Assembly (NCBI GenBank): GCA_034696485.1
Contig: JAQIWT010000329.1
Span: forward strand, 1-23,173
DNA from: Isohypsibius dastychi
Lineage: Eukaryota; Tardigrada; Eutardigrada; Parachela; Isohypsibiidae
Direction of reading: 5' to 3'
Length of the DNA stretch: 23,173 nt
Part shown: positions 1 through 8,039 of the stretch, piece after piece
How the letters are laid out: every line of letters starts with the position of its first letter
How positions within the stretch are numbered: the stretch's first letter is position 1
Translations under genes and position numbers: made by a program
Notes under the pieces: generated by a model
Database searches by the model: none
What the model saw: the letters and a program-made list of their open reading frames with translations, nothing else
Told to the model about the DNA's origin: nothing

Positions 1-73
1 CCGCCTCCTCCGCATGGTAACGTGCCCGCTCAGTCATGGCAGTCCGCCTCTTCCGCATGGTAACGTGCCCGCT
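1..73. repeat. Two copies of a 43-bp-period tandem repeat at window edge
   Basis: A 30-base block beginning CCGCCTC and ending CGTGCCCGCT occurs at 1-30 and again at 44-73 with one difference (C/T in the CTCC/CTTC stretch). A 13-base spacer separates the copies, so the period is 43 bp. The array probably continues beyond the left edge. Confidence 0.75.
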
Positions 74-925
74 TGGTTGTGTTGGACCCCACCCCCGAGA
101 AGTCTGGACCCCTTGAGCGTCAGTGTCGCTGGGAAAGGGGAGGGTCAGAGAATTTGAGAAAATGTGGTGACCCTCTCAATCGGAACCGACATGTTTATCT
201 GTATCCCAATCGGCAAATTTAATGGACAACATATGTAACCAGTAACATTAGTCATCGATATTGGCTTCTTAAAATCGTGTTCGAAACTGTCCTTTCTGAA
301 AAACATCGGCAGCAGGAATTATGGTTTAAACGAGCCCGCTCAATCTTCTTGTACTGCAGGATATACGAAGTTTGTGCTCTTTCTGGAGCCTTTTGGATCT
401 ACCAACAACAATTCCGGTAAGTCGATTTTGGTTTCTTTTTTTGATGACCTCAAATTTCAAATTGAGCAAACGTTGCATGACTCTCTGAAAACTTCAAAAC
501 TTCTCGTGTTCCATGATAGTGTTCTTCACCTTGTGATAGCGCACGTTCGTCAGATTACCTTTCTTCCTAGTATTAGTTACTCCGTTCTCTCGATCAATCG
601 GCCAAGCAAAAGTTAAAAATCAGTGAGGGAAGACCGAGCCAGCGGACCTGATTGTCTCTGTGTCTGTCTCACAAACCGGGATTCACACCCTTGGACGATA
701 GATCGAGAGATCGGAGTACACATTTGATTGGGATCAGAAACAAGATCGTAATTTTGTGAGCAAGTTCAAAAGATTCTCACGTTGAGAAAAGCCAAACAGT
801 TGTTCCTCGTCTACCCAGCACCCTCTTGGAGATCTGAAATTATGATGATGGCTACAAAGAAAACACGGTGTTGACGTTTTTAGTTAATTTAAAAAACCCG
901 GACTGCTTAGCTAATTATTTCCTTC
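74..925. other. No recognisable gene
   Basis: I see no conserved protein, RNA gene or clear repeat here. An 80-codon open frame at 374-616 has no recognisable domain. The part right of about 740 may be a very diverged start of repeat R, because it runs into the recognisable R segment beginning near 926. Confidence 0.4.
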
Positions 926-1138
926 ACAATCATTTGATCCGTCTGAATCAAAATCATCTGACATGAAGCTGCTCCGCAGGTGTCCAAATTCAGTTTCACG
1001 AGAGCAAAAACTGACTTCTGAAAATTATTTGGAGATACATCCGAAGTCCGTACAACCACTTTCTTGCTTTTCGGCTCTTTTCTTCTTAGCTGACTGGATG
1101 GACAAAAATATCTCGGAATAGCGATACTTCGTTAAAGT
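926..1138 (+). repeat. Repeat R, copy a, left part
   Basis: The stretch starting CATTTGATCCGTCTGAAT recurs at about 11675 and 18307. A later block (GGATGGACAAAAATAT, about 1096) matches GGACGGACAAAATTAT near 18515 and a similar block near 13430. Copy a is then broken at about 1138 by a DNA element and resumes near 1730 in the same order as the other copies. Confidence 0.65.
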
Positions 1139-1730
1139 TAAGGAAATCATTATAGCGGCCCCTACAAGCCCCGTTTTATTATAGCCGCCCTTTTGGAGCC
1201 CCCGTTCCATTATGGGGCCTCTATTGTTTAAATTATTACAGCCGCCCCCTAATGCATTGATTCTTGATAGCGGCCCCTTTTTGAAATTTATTCAGCCCAC
1301 AATTGGGCGAAGAGGGACAGATGACAGTCTGACTCTAGCGGGTACTGCAATGTCAACAGTTATCAACAAATCCGGCCAGGGATCTGTTTTCTCGCCAGAT
1401 GGTTCTCCGTTGTCAAATTCCTCTTGGTCTACAACGGCTTGCTCGCTATCAGAATCAGACATTGTGTTGGGAATAGTACAGTAGGGTCAGCACAAAGTTC
1501 GAGTTGGTAAATACTGCAGAAATGGTTATCAACAATTGTTTGTGCTTGTTTATACCTCGGAGAGTTTGGAAATTGTTGCTAGGAAATATTCGCGATTCTG
1601 GAATTTTTGCATTTCGGGGTCGCGCTAAAGAATCCTGGACTCTGGGGCCTATGCAATTAATTCTAACTAATAAAAAAACCAGGGGCCGCTATAATGAAAC
1701 AGAGGCCTCAGGGGGCTACTATAACGGTAC
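1139..1730. mobile_element. Non-autonomous DNA element with GCGGCCCC-type inverted subterminal arrays
   Basis: The left arm (1149-1285) has about five degenerate units of the type ATTATAGCGGCCCC, roughly 25-32 bp apart. The right arm (1680-1727) has two units in the opposite orientation (GGGGCCGCTATAAT and GGGGGCTACTATAAC). The outermost ends resemble each other as inverted TAAGG / TAGGG followed by TTATAG, which recalls hAT-type termini. The element interrupts repeat R: the flanks match parts that are adjacent in the copies near 13470 and 18555. I could not find a clean target duplication, and about a dozen bases of R seem lost at the site. The centre carries a small ORF that may be a transposase relic. 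Confidence 0.6.
1292..1462 (-). CDS. 56-aa acidic ORF inside the GCGGCCCC element
   Basis: An ATG-initiated frame starts at 1462 and ends at TGA (1292-1294). The first 33 residues are strongly acidic and begin MSDSDSEQ, followed by a DPWPDLL motif. A short acidic N-terminus is common in transposases of animal DNA transposons, and the ORF lies between the inverted arms of an element, so a relic first exon of the autonomous parent's transposase is plausible. No catalytic domain is present and the family cannot be named. It could also be a chance frame, since 56 codons is short. Confidence 0.3.
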   Translation of the reverse strand: MSDSDSEQAVVDQEEFDNGEPSGEKTDPWPDLLITVDIAVPARVRLSSVPLRPIVG

Positions 1731-2300
1731 CCTAGCGTCCGGTTCCACTAAGAAAAATTCCTCATAAAACCCAAATCAAGGAATCCCTCCCACATCATCT
1801 GAAACTGTCTCTCATGTTCAAGTTTGCCGTCCGTCAATGTCATCGACGCATACCGAATTCTTGGACATCAATTGTGATATCCTGCTTCCTTCGGCATAAT
1901 ACTCGCGATTCTGTTGCTTGAAATACAACTTTGTTCTTGAATGTTCCCGTCGAGTTTGAAAAATACTAACAATCTCGGTCGTTAGCTTTTTTTGAATTTT
2001 AGCCTCATAGTGGTTCTAGATCCCAACTGTTTAATGCACGTAAACGTAGCCTGAACAAGATCTGAGTTTAGACTGATGCTTACTATAGAATATGTACAGA
2101 TTTTTTCTGGTGTTCAGAGGACTAAGGCGATCCACGGTTCCGGCTTTTTGGTTCCAGGATCAGATGACCGTATTGCAAGTTAAAATGTTACAGCAAAATT
2201 GTTCAAAAACTTCTCTGGACTAAGGTTTCTAGTTCGTCGATCGTTCGATTGATCGTCCTTGAAGCCATTGTTGTATTCTTGTTTATGTGCGATGACTCCC
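1731..2300 (+). repeat. Repeat R, copy a, continuation
   Basis: From GGTTCCACTAAGAAAAA at 1741, this follows the same order as 13490-14270 and 18580-18800: CCACATCATCTGAAACTGTC, then TGTTGCTTGAAATACAAC, then a GATCCACGGTT block near 2130. Identity is visibly imperfect, so this is an old copy. Similarity fades near 2300 and resumes at about 3480. Confidence 0.7.
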
Positions 2301-2462
2301 TAGAGAAAGTGGCCTGAATTCGGACTTCAATAACACAAAAAAATTGAAAAAAGTTTAGTTGACTGTATGTTCTCACTAAATTGGCATTGTTCGCATTAAA
2401 GGGAGTAAATTCTGTAAACGACTGAATGCTATGGAAATATTGAATATTTGTTAACCAGCTAT

Positions 2463-2696
2463 TTAGTTGGAGACAAGATATGGTAAAAACGTCTTATAGA
2501 CTCGATCTCTGTGATCGCGAATTCCAAGTAGGGCAGGGAATTGGTATTGACAACCTTTGACCATCGCGTTCTTTTGACTTTGAACGAGATTTGATTCCGA
2601 CCGATTGATCTTCCCATCTTTTAGTTTGCCGGGAATTGTGCGCCTCGCCTTTTCTCGTATTTTCCTCATATCAATATGTGCTTTGAGCAGAGCCAT
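2463..2696 (-). CDS. Unrecognised 77-aa ORF, possible 3' part of the disrupted gene upstream
   Basis: This ORF has an ATG start at 2696 and is rich in Lys and Arg (for example KIREKARRTIPGKLKDGK). It lies 45 bases downstream of the end of the nuclease-like frame at 2741 on the same strand, in a third reading frame. It may be the remains of the same protein or a separate exon. I recognise no domain. It sits inside the stretch that separates two parts of repeat R, together with the frames at 2741-3327, so the group may have arrived as one insertion. Confidence 0.25.
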   Translation of the reverse strand: MALLKAHIDMRKIREKARRTIPGKLKDGKINRSESNLVQSQKNAMVKGCQYQFPALLGIRDHRDRVYKTFLPYLVSN

Positions 2697-2719
2697 GAGA
2701 CATTTTAGGAAACATGCCG

Positions 2720-2741
2720 ACTGTAGTACATATACTACAGT
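2720..2741. other. Perfect 9-bp hairpin with 4-bp loop
   Basis: ACTGTAGTA at 2720-2728 pairs perfectly with TACTACAGT at 2733-2741 around CATA. On the minus strand it lies just at and after the stop codon of the frame ending at 2741. It may be a chance or structural inverted repeat; no T-run makes it look like a terminator. Confidence 0.6.
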
Positions 2742-3327
2742 TATGCATGCACAATGCTCTTTTTTTCATTAGTAATAGTTTCTTCTCTCGTTGGGTGTGC
2801 GATATATTTTAGATAAATGGGACCTCCTTTGTTCAGTTGATAATACACGCAAAGGAACGGCCCATAGGCCAAAATTGCAATCATTGAGATTGCAGATTTT
2901 GTCGCCGGCCCAAGGATGTCAGGTTTCACGACATCCGTGGCTGTGTCAGGACCTTCAAATGCTGACGAACTAACGTAAAAGTTCGCTAGTTCGAAGAAGC
3001 GGCTTCTGATTTGTGCATCCCGGTTTTCTTTAAAGAGACCTTCCATTCTCTTGCATTCCATGATCAGTAATGGAAACCGATCACCAAATTCTTTACATTA
3101 TGATCCTCGTTAAACGACATTGGACTGTGGGCTGTAACTTTTTCAGTTATGCTTAAGCCTTGTTTTTGGGCAAATTTGTCGAACATCACCAATGACGCAG
3201 CAACACCAATCTTGCCCATATCATTCATGTCCAGGTTTTTCCCCCTGGAAAATGACAAAACTCTTGGTGAAGTTGCCGGTGATTCAGCTCGTTCCTGGCG
3301 GCTAACCAGCGATGGAGATTCTCTCAT
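2741..3327 (-). pseudogene. Frameshifted ORF pair; possible PD-(D/E)XK-nuclease-like protein
   Basis: An ATG at 3327 opens an 87-codon frame ending at 3064. A second frame, open over 3061-2741 and continuing into the overlap, reads on as one plausible protein if a single-base shift occurred near 3075-3090. The joined length would be about 190 aa. Just after the shift the second frame has a hydrophobic strand followed by Glu-Cys-Lys (FPLLIMECKR), the shape of the ExK half of a PD-(D/E)XK nuclease core; candidate acidic partner residues lie just upstream. A later stretch (AILAYGPFLCVYYQL) could be another core strand. This assignment rests on motif shape only. The group lies between two parts of repeat R, so it may be transposon cargo. 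A sequencing error rather than real decay would also explain the shift. Confidence 0.35.
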
Positions 3328-3479
3328 CCTATGAATCTACTTTGAATGGTTATGTTAAAAAAACCAAAAACATATCTTCCCATAAATAGGCCATCTGGTG
3401 GCGGTCTGTTCGCCCAAAAGGTTTCAACGGTTTTAGGAAGACTTTGAATCGTTAAAGGAATAGAAATATATTACGCGCG

Positions 3480-3605
3480 TCGATGAGGGCGTGCCATCGT
3501 GCTGTTAATTTGCCGGTCCTTCTTGCTCTGCTTTCCCGGATGTTCTTGAATGTCCAATCTAGGCTTTGTTTGATGCCTCGAGTTTTTCTCGACCTTCCAA
3601 ATTCA
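3480..3605 (+). repeat. Repeat R, copy a, right end segment
   Basis: GCCATCGTGCTGTT, CTAGGCTTTGTTTGATG and CTCGACCTT match 14325-14405 in the same order, which is the end of the corresponding block in the copy at 13.3-14.45 kb. It is followed directly by a fresh R start at 3606, so two R copies abut here. Confidence 0.65.
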
Positions 3606-4700
3606 GCCTCGGGTTCCACTAAGAAAAACTTGTGAAACGCAAAACGGAGTATTTCTTTCCCACATCATCAGGAATTGAGGAAGGATACGGAGTTGTGAGC
3701 ACCCTATTCGTGCCATAGAATATCATCGGCTTGCCGGTGGTACGTGATAAATTGCCATTTGCAGATCCTTTTTGCATGTACTGTCAAACTCTATCGCGAA
3801 GAAAATCTATCTGAAATCACCCGTTTAGAGTGGAAATCATGCAGTCTTTCTAGTCCGCAGATTCCCAACTCTGATCGGGAGATTTTCGGTGACGACGCTA
3901 GTCATGTGTGGAGAGCAAATAAGAAGACGCATTATGGATCAACAAGTGCGAGAATTACCTTGCTCTATAATTTCCTTGACAACGAAACCCATTCGGACAG
4001 CGCAGTATTTACTAAATTCAGACTACAGGCAAAACACATGCTGCTGATTTTAGCGTGGTAGATGCATGTGTCACCAAGGAATTGCGATCATATCGCGATT
4101 CTTGTACGTGAGAAATTCTTGTACGAGATGAAAACCGCGCTCAAGTGACTGTACTAAATTCCGACGGTATCATTTTCACGCGATGTTTGAGAATCCACAA
4201 GCGCTGTCCGAAAAGGGTGGTAACGAATTCAAGTTCGGGTGGTGACGTGGATTCTGACAGCCAATTAAAACGCGTCTTTCTGTTAAAATATCATACTTAT
4301 TCGTATCACAAACCATAACTGCATCAGAAGCCTCGCAAGACAGGTTTTACCAACAGCTGCGCTTTGGAATAGCAATCGAACGCAAATCGAAATTAACTGC
4401 CTGGCAACTCGTCTGGTCAATACACAGTTGCACGTCGCACGTTGCACGTGCGCTGATTGTTCGAGTTCTGAAGGCACTCTTGAAACCTTCATTTGTCACT
4501 CGGGGGCCTCTTCATTTCATGGGAACTTGTGATCTGGAATCGTGTTGCCGTTGGAAAGTTTGTTCATATCAAGTTCAGAACTTCGGAATACAGGATCGTA
4601 CATGTCAAACATGGAATGAGACGATATGATGATGATCGGGGCAACGTCCGGATAACCTGGTAAGTTATATCGCTCAAATGACTGATATTCTTTGAATGTT
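3606..4700 (+). repeat. Repeat R, copy b (short A block then long B block)
   Basis: CCTCGGGTTCCACTAAGAAAA begins a short A block (3606-3680). The B block follows: TTCGTGCCATAGAATAT (3706) matches 19302. The best-conserved box (3813-3910, including CTCTGATCGGGAGATT) matches 14641-14735 and 19521-19610. Later pieces, CGCAAATCG..CTGCCTGGCAACT (about 4381-4410) and ACTTCGGAATACAGGATCG (about 4580), match 15045-15075 and 15278-15300. Open frames here are not supported as genes: the plus-strand frame at 3744-4061 begins with GTG, and a third copy has a stop at the equivalent place. Confidence 0.7.
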
Positions 4701-5218
4701 CTATTCGACTTGAGATTAGATTTTTTCCACGACTTGTTGATATTTCGGGATCTAGAAGTGAGGTTTTGTCGTTCCCTCAGGCTAAGGGTCTCATGCGGGA
4801 GCTGCGTAGGAACGAACTTTGCGCGTAAAAATAATCTGAAATGTGAAAAGGTCAAGGAAAATTAGCTTTGTAATTTTATCGATTTGGCAGGTTAGATTTG
4901 ACTGGTTATTTCCGCGCAGAAGAGCTAGTATACATGAATGAAAATACGTATCTGACTTTCCTCCACAGTCTCCACGTTTTATCGGCATTCGGTTTGGCTC
5001 CCTCCCTGTAATCTCGATCACATCCCTGTAATGTTTGTTGTGCCGGTTTCGAATTTAGAGTACGTACCGTACGTCGGTGATGCCTGTGTTCCTGGAGTAT
5101 GTTACGGTCTTCGTTTCGGGCTGAATAATTTCCGCATTTCGAAGAAATCGACACACAGGAAAACTTCTGCAAATCATTATCATATTAACTACGGTAGGTC
5201 TACTAACTAGGACTAGGT

Positions 5219-5892
5219 CTACTTCAGTTTTTCCACCTCGTTTCTGCTTTTTGGATCTTTGAACGCAGTTCTTAATATCAGTAGACGTATTTTGCTACTC
5301 CGTGATCGGTTAGATGACATCGTTTCAGCTATTTTCTTCGTTGATACTCCTAGACTCGACATTGCACATGCTTCTTGCTTCTCTTTGATGTCGAGGGCCC
5401 GATTTTCTGGATAATATTCAGCTATTTCTTTGTTCATGGAATGACCTCGGTGTTTCAGAATATCGGGCAGCTTTTGAAGTACCATCTGTGGCCCTTTATG
5501 TTTCAGCTCGAGGCTTACAGCACATCCTGTTTTGACCGTCGTTTGAAATTTCCGTTTTCTTGATAAGAATCCACTGTGCGACTTGTACTCTCCAGCATGC
5601 TTGCAAACCATGCGCAGCGTGGTGTGACGAAACGTTGGATAACGTACTGTACTGTCTCGATGCTTGCGGACACTTTTTGGACCGTGGTGGTATTTTACCA
5701 CTGGGGCAACTAGCCACCATATGGTGGTACCCTGACTCGGTAAGGTAAAATGACAGGGGGTAAATTACCACCAGGGTTTTAAAACTGTCCGCAAGCATCG
5801 AGACAGTACAGTACATTCTCTTTCTTGATTCTAGCCTGCCCACTGGATATCACAAACATCTGACCAGTTGCTCTGCCATAATTGCGTACAGC
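5219..5892 (-). pseudogene. FAR1/Mutator-like (MULE) zinc-domain relic, split by a MITE
   Basis: Minus-strand frame 5644-5219 carries a FAR1/WRKY-GCM1-type DNA-binding region: a VCKHAGEYKS segment, a TGCA segment about 40 residues on, then an H..H pair (HRGH) followed by a YPENRALD motif and LGVSTKKIAE. This order is typical of the N-terminus of Mutator-like transposases and their host derivatives. The open frame nominally begins at 5701 with GTG, but those first residues come from an inserted MITE. Skipping the MITE and one TA, the frame continues upstream from 5814 to a stop at 5893-5895, again with FAR1-like residues (ARIKKE). The insertion adds 167 bases, so it breaks the frame. The frame ends at 5219 before any transposase catalytic core, and I see no DDE domain in 4500-5200. 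Confidence 0.65.
5647..5811. mobile_element. 165-bp MITE with perfect 26-bp inverted ends and TA duplication
   Basis: The ends at 5647-5672 and 5786-5811 are perfect inverted repeats starting CTGTACTGTCTCGATGC. Each is bordered on the outside by TA (5645-5646 and 5812-5813), the duplication made by Tc1/mariner-type transposases. A further 14-bp palindrome, CCACCATATGGTGG, lies at 5714-5727, almost at the centre. There is no ORF of its own. The perfect arms suggest a young or gene-converted insertion, younger than the FAR1-like ORF it splits. Confidence 0.88.
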
Positions 5893-6365
5893 TTACAAAG
5901 CATTATCTTCTGACAGAAAAGACATTCCTATCGTTAACATTTTGTTACCTCTTTATTCCCCGCCGAAACGAGCAGAATTTTGAGTACGATGATGCATCGT
6001 GGTTGCCAAAACACCAAGAGTGTAATAATTGTTTATATTTAAACCCATGAAGGACAAAGGAGTTGTCTGATGGTATAAAGGTATCTGGTTTCGTCCCATT
6101 CGTTTTGTTCAGTTAGGATATCGTTGCTCAACTCTCGAAACGATCCTCGCCAGTCACCATCACGAACAGACTGAGAACCAATTCAATATTGCGATGTAAC
6201 ACCTGAACCGAGGTTCCCTAGCCCGTTCGGTGAACCGTCCTCTTTTTAAAAGCAGCGATCTAGAGCAACAGTTTATTCCGGTGATCATCGTGAATTCGGA
6301 CGATATTGTCGCACTTATCGGTTTTCTGCTAGCAACTATCTCTGATAGAGTTACCAGAATGTGCC

Positions 6366-6440
6366 TCAGCCGAGACAGGCGAGTCCCCAGCCCGCTGGGC
6401 TCCTTTGCCCAAGGAGGGTGAAAAAAAAGATTTTTTGTGC
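6366..6440. other. Cluster of three short hairpins
   Basis: AGCCCGCTGGGCT, CTCCTTTGCCCAAGGAG and AAAAAAGATTTTTT follow each other within about 75 bases, each able to form a small stem. No gene ends here, so I do not call a terminator. The GC-rich part followed by an A/T hairpin may be part of an unrecognised repeat. Confidence 0.35.
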
Positions 6441-6547
6441 AGAGCGAAGCGGAGTATTGTTACTATGGAGTACAATCTCACCCCGGAAGCCCCTACGTCA
6501 TAGGTCATACTACGACATATTATTGGGTCTGGAGTGCTCCCGCAGCT

Positions 6548-7760
6548 GAAACAACTAGATATGGCACGTTTTGTACCAAACTTTTGAACTAGGTGAACTG
6601 GTGAACTGTTCAACCGTTCCTGGTGAATTCATTCTGGTAACATTTTCACCGAGGAATTTTCACCGGACCTGTCCAGTGGTTCACCGTGATTCACCAGTCA
6701 ACCAATGTTCACCAGTTCCCTATGGTTCACCGTAGTTGACCAGTTCCCACGGTTCACCGTAGTTGACCAGTTACCCGTGGTTTACCGTAGTTCACCAGTT
6801 ACCCGTAGTTCACTAGTTAGCCATGGTTCACCGTAGTTCACTAGTTACCCATGGTTAACTGTAGTTCACCAGTTACCCGTAGTTCACTAGTTACCCATGG
6901 TTCACCGTCGTTCACCAGTTATCCGTAGTTCACCAGTTCACTATGGTTCACCACTTACCCACAGTTCTCCAGTTACCCGCAGTTCACCAGTTCATTATGG
7001 TTCACCAGTTACCCACAGTTCACCAGTTAACCGTAGTTCACCAGTTACCCACAGTTCACCAGTTACCCGTAGTTCACCAGTTCACTATGGTTCACCAGTT
7101 ACCCACAGTTCTCCAGTTACCCGCAGTTCACCAGTTCATTATGGTTCACAAGTTACCCACAGTTCACCAGTTAACCGTAGTTCACCAGTTAACCGTAGTT
7201 CACCAGTTAACCGTAGTTCACCAGTTACCCATGGTTCACCTTCGTTCACCAGCTACCCATGGTTCACCAGTTACCCGTAGTTCACTAGTTACCCACAGTT
7301 CACCAGTTCACGACAGTTCACCGGTTCAAGACAGTTCACCAGTTACCCACAGTTCACCAGTTACCCGTAGTTCGCAAGTTCACAGACTGGTGAACAAAGG
7401 TTCACTGGTGAACTGTGGGTAACTGGTGAACTACGGGTAACTGGTGAACTGGTGAACTGTCGTGAACTGGTAAACTACGGGTAACTGGTGAACTGTGGGT
7501 AACTGGTGAACTACGGGTAACTGGTGAACTACGGTTAACTGGTGAACTACGGGTAACTGGTGAACTGTCTTGAACTGGTGAACTGTGGGTAACTGGTGAA
7601 CTACGGTTAACTGCTGAACTGTGGGGAACTGGTAAACCACTGGTGAAGTTTGGTGTTCGACAATTCCTTTCAACTCTGACAAAATGCAAGTTCGGGACAA
7701 ATTAGTCCAGTTCACCAGTTCAACAAGTTTGGTACAGACCATGCCACTTCTGGAAACAAC
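6548..7760. mobile_element. hAT-like foldback element (6556-7752) with 8-bp target duplication
   Basis: GAAACAAC occurs at 6548-6555 and 7753-7760. The DNA between them begins TAGATATGGCAC and ends GTGCCA-like followed by CTTCTG, whose reverse complement begins CAGAAGTGGCA. The ends then share TGTACCAAACTT and TTGAACT in inverted orientation. TAG/CAG termini with an 8-bp duplication fit the hAT superfamily. The element is 1197 bp. Almost all of it is an 18-bp minisatellite, in one orientation from about 6600 to 7380 and in the opposite orientation from about 7390 to 7660, so the whole can fold back on itself. There is no transposase. The hexapeptide frames across it are by-products of a repeat length divisible by three. 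Confidence 0.87.
6660..7660. repeat. 18-bp minisatellite in two opposed arms, with 144-bp higher-order period
   Basis: The unit is GTTCACCAGTTACCCGTA with variants such as TTACCCACA, TTAACCGTA and TTCACTATG. The left arm is several hundred bases long. Orientation flips near 7378-7410 (TTCACAGACTGGTGAA), and the right arm (about 270 bases) runs as TGGTGAACTACGGGTAAC. Within the left arm a block of eight units repeats: TTCACTATGG at 6937 and at 7081 start two nearly identical stretches, offset by 144 bp. Confidence 0.93.
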
Positions 7761-7906
7761 AACAAAGTTATCTTTGATTTACTCAGTTTACCGCGCGGGT
7801 CGTCATTTAATGCAGCTTGTCATCTATTTATCGTGCATTCGGAAAGGTACTGCGGTTTCTCATTCTGGAGGGTGGTCGGATGACGTTGATCAGAAAATGA
7901 AGTGGA

Positions 7907-8033
7907 CCAATGAGCATTTTGGTTTCAATTTAACAAAGGAACGGCAAGGATGCGTATTGGTCGAGCGAATGCTCAATTTTCATTGGTGCGTATAGCAACC
8001 AATCAAAAGGCACGTGACGTCATGCGCCCGCCC
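7907..8033 (+). promoter_or_regulatory. CCAAT / E-box / CRE / GC-box cluster, possible promoter
   Basis: CCAAT boxes occur at 7907-7911 and 7999-8003, and inverted ones (ATTGG) at 7956-7960 and 7982-7986. They are followed by CACGTG (8011-8016) overlapping a full CRE, TGACGTCA (8015-8022), and a GC-box core CCGCCC (8028-8033). In animals such clusters mark TATA-less promoters bound by NF-Y, USF-type bHLH and CREB/ATF factors. Direction is inferred as rightward because the CCAAT boxes lie upstream of the CRE, but such promoters can be bidirectional. No clear gene follows within a kilobase, so a noncoding first exon or a decayed promoter are both possible. Confidence 0.4.
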
Positions 8034-8039
8034 TCCTAA

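Noticed and set aside
3744-4061. 105-aa plus-strand ORF sharing residues with a 66-aa ORF at 14612-14812
   Set aside because: It begins with GTG. The similarity is explained by repeat R, and the third copy (19521-19610) has a stop in the equivalent frame.
4425-4452. GCACGT-rich stretch as a bHLH regulatory cluster
   Set aside because: The three copies (GCACGTCGCACGTTGCACGT) look like a local slippage repeat within repeat R, with no gene nearby.
5645-5701. First residues of the minus-strand frame ending at 5219
   Set aside because: They are encoded by the MITE and begin with GTG, so they are not the original N-terminus.
6897-7422. Long plus-strand frames encoding six-residue Ser-Pro-Val-type repeats, and mirror frames at 7402-7742 on the minus strand
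   Set aside because: They are by-products of an 18-bp (divisible by three) repeat. Two plus-strand frames are open at once, and the array belongs to a mobile element.
6660-7660. CRISPR array
   Set aside because: Units are directly adjacent with no unique spacers, the orientation flips, and the context is eukaryotic.
7684-7995. 103-aa plus-strand ORF
   Set aside because: It starts inside the foldback element, crosses its end and target duplication, and shows no domain.
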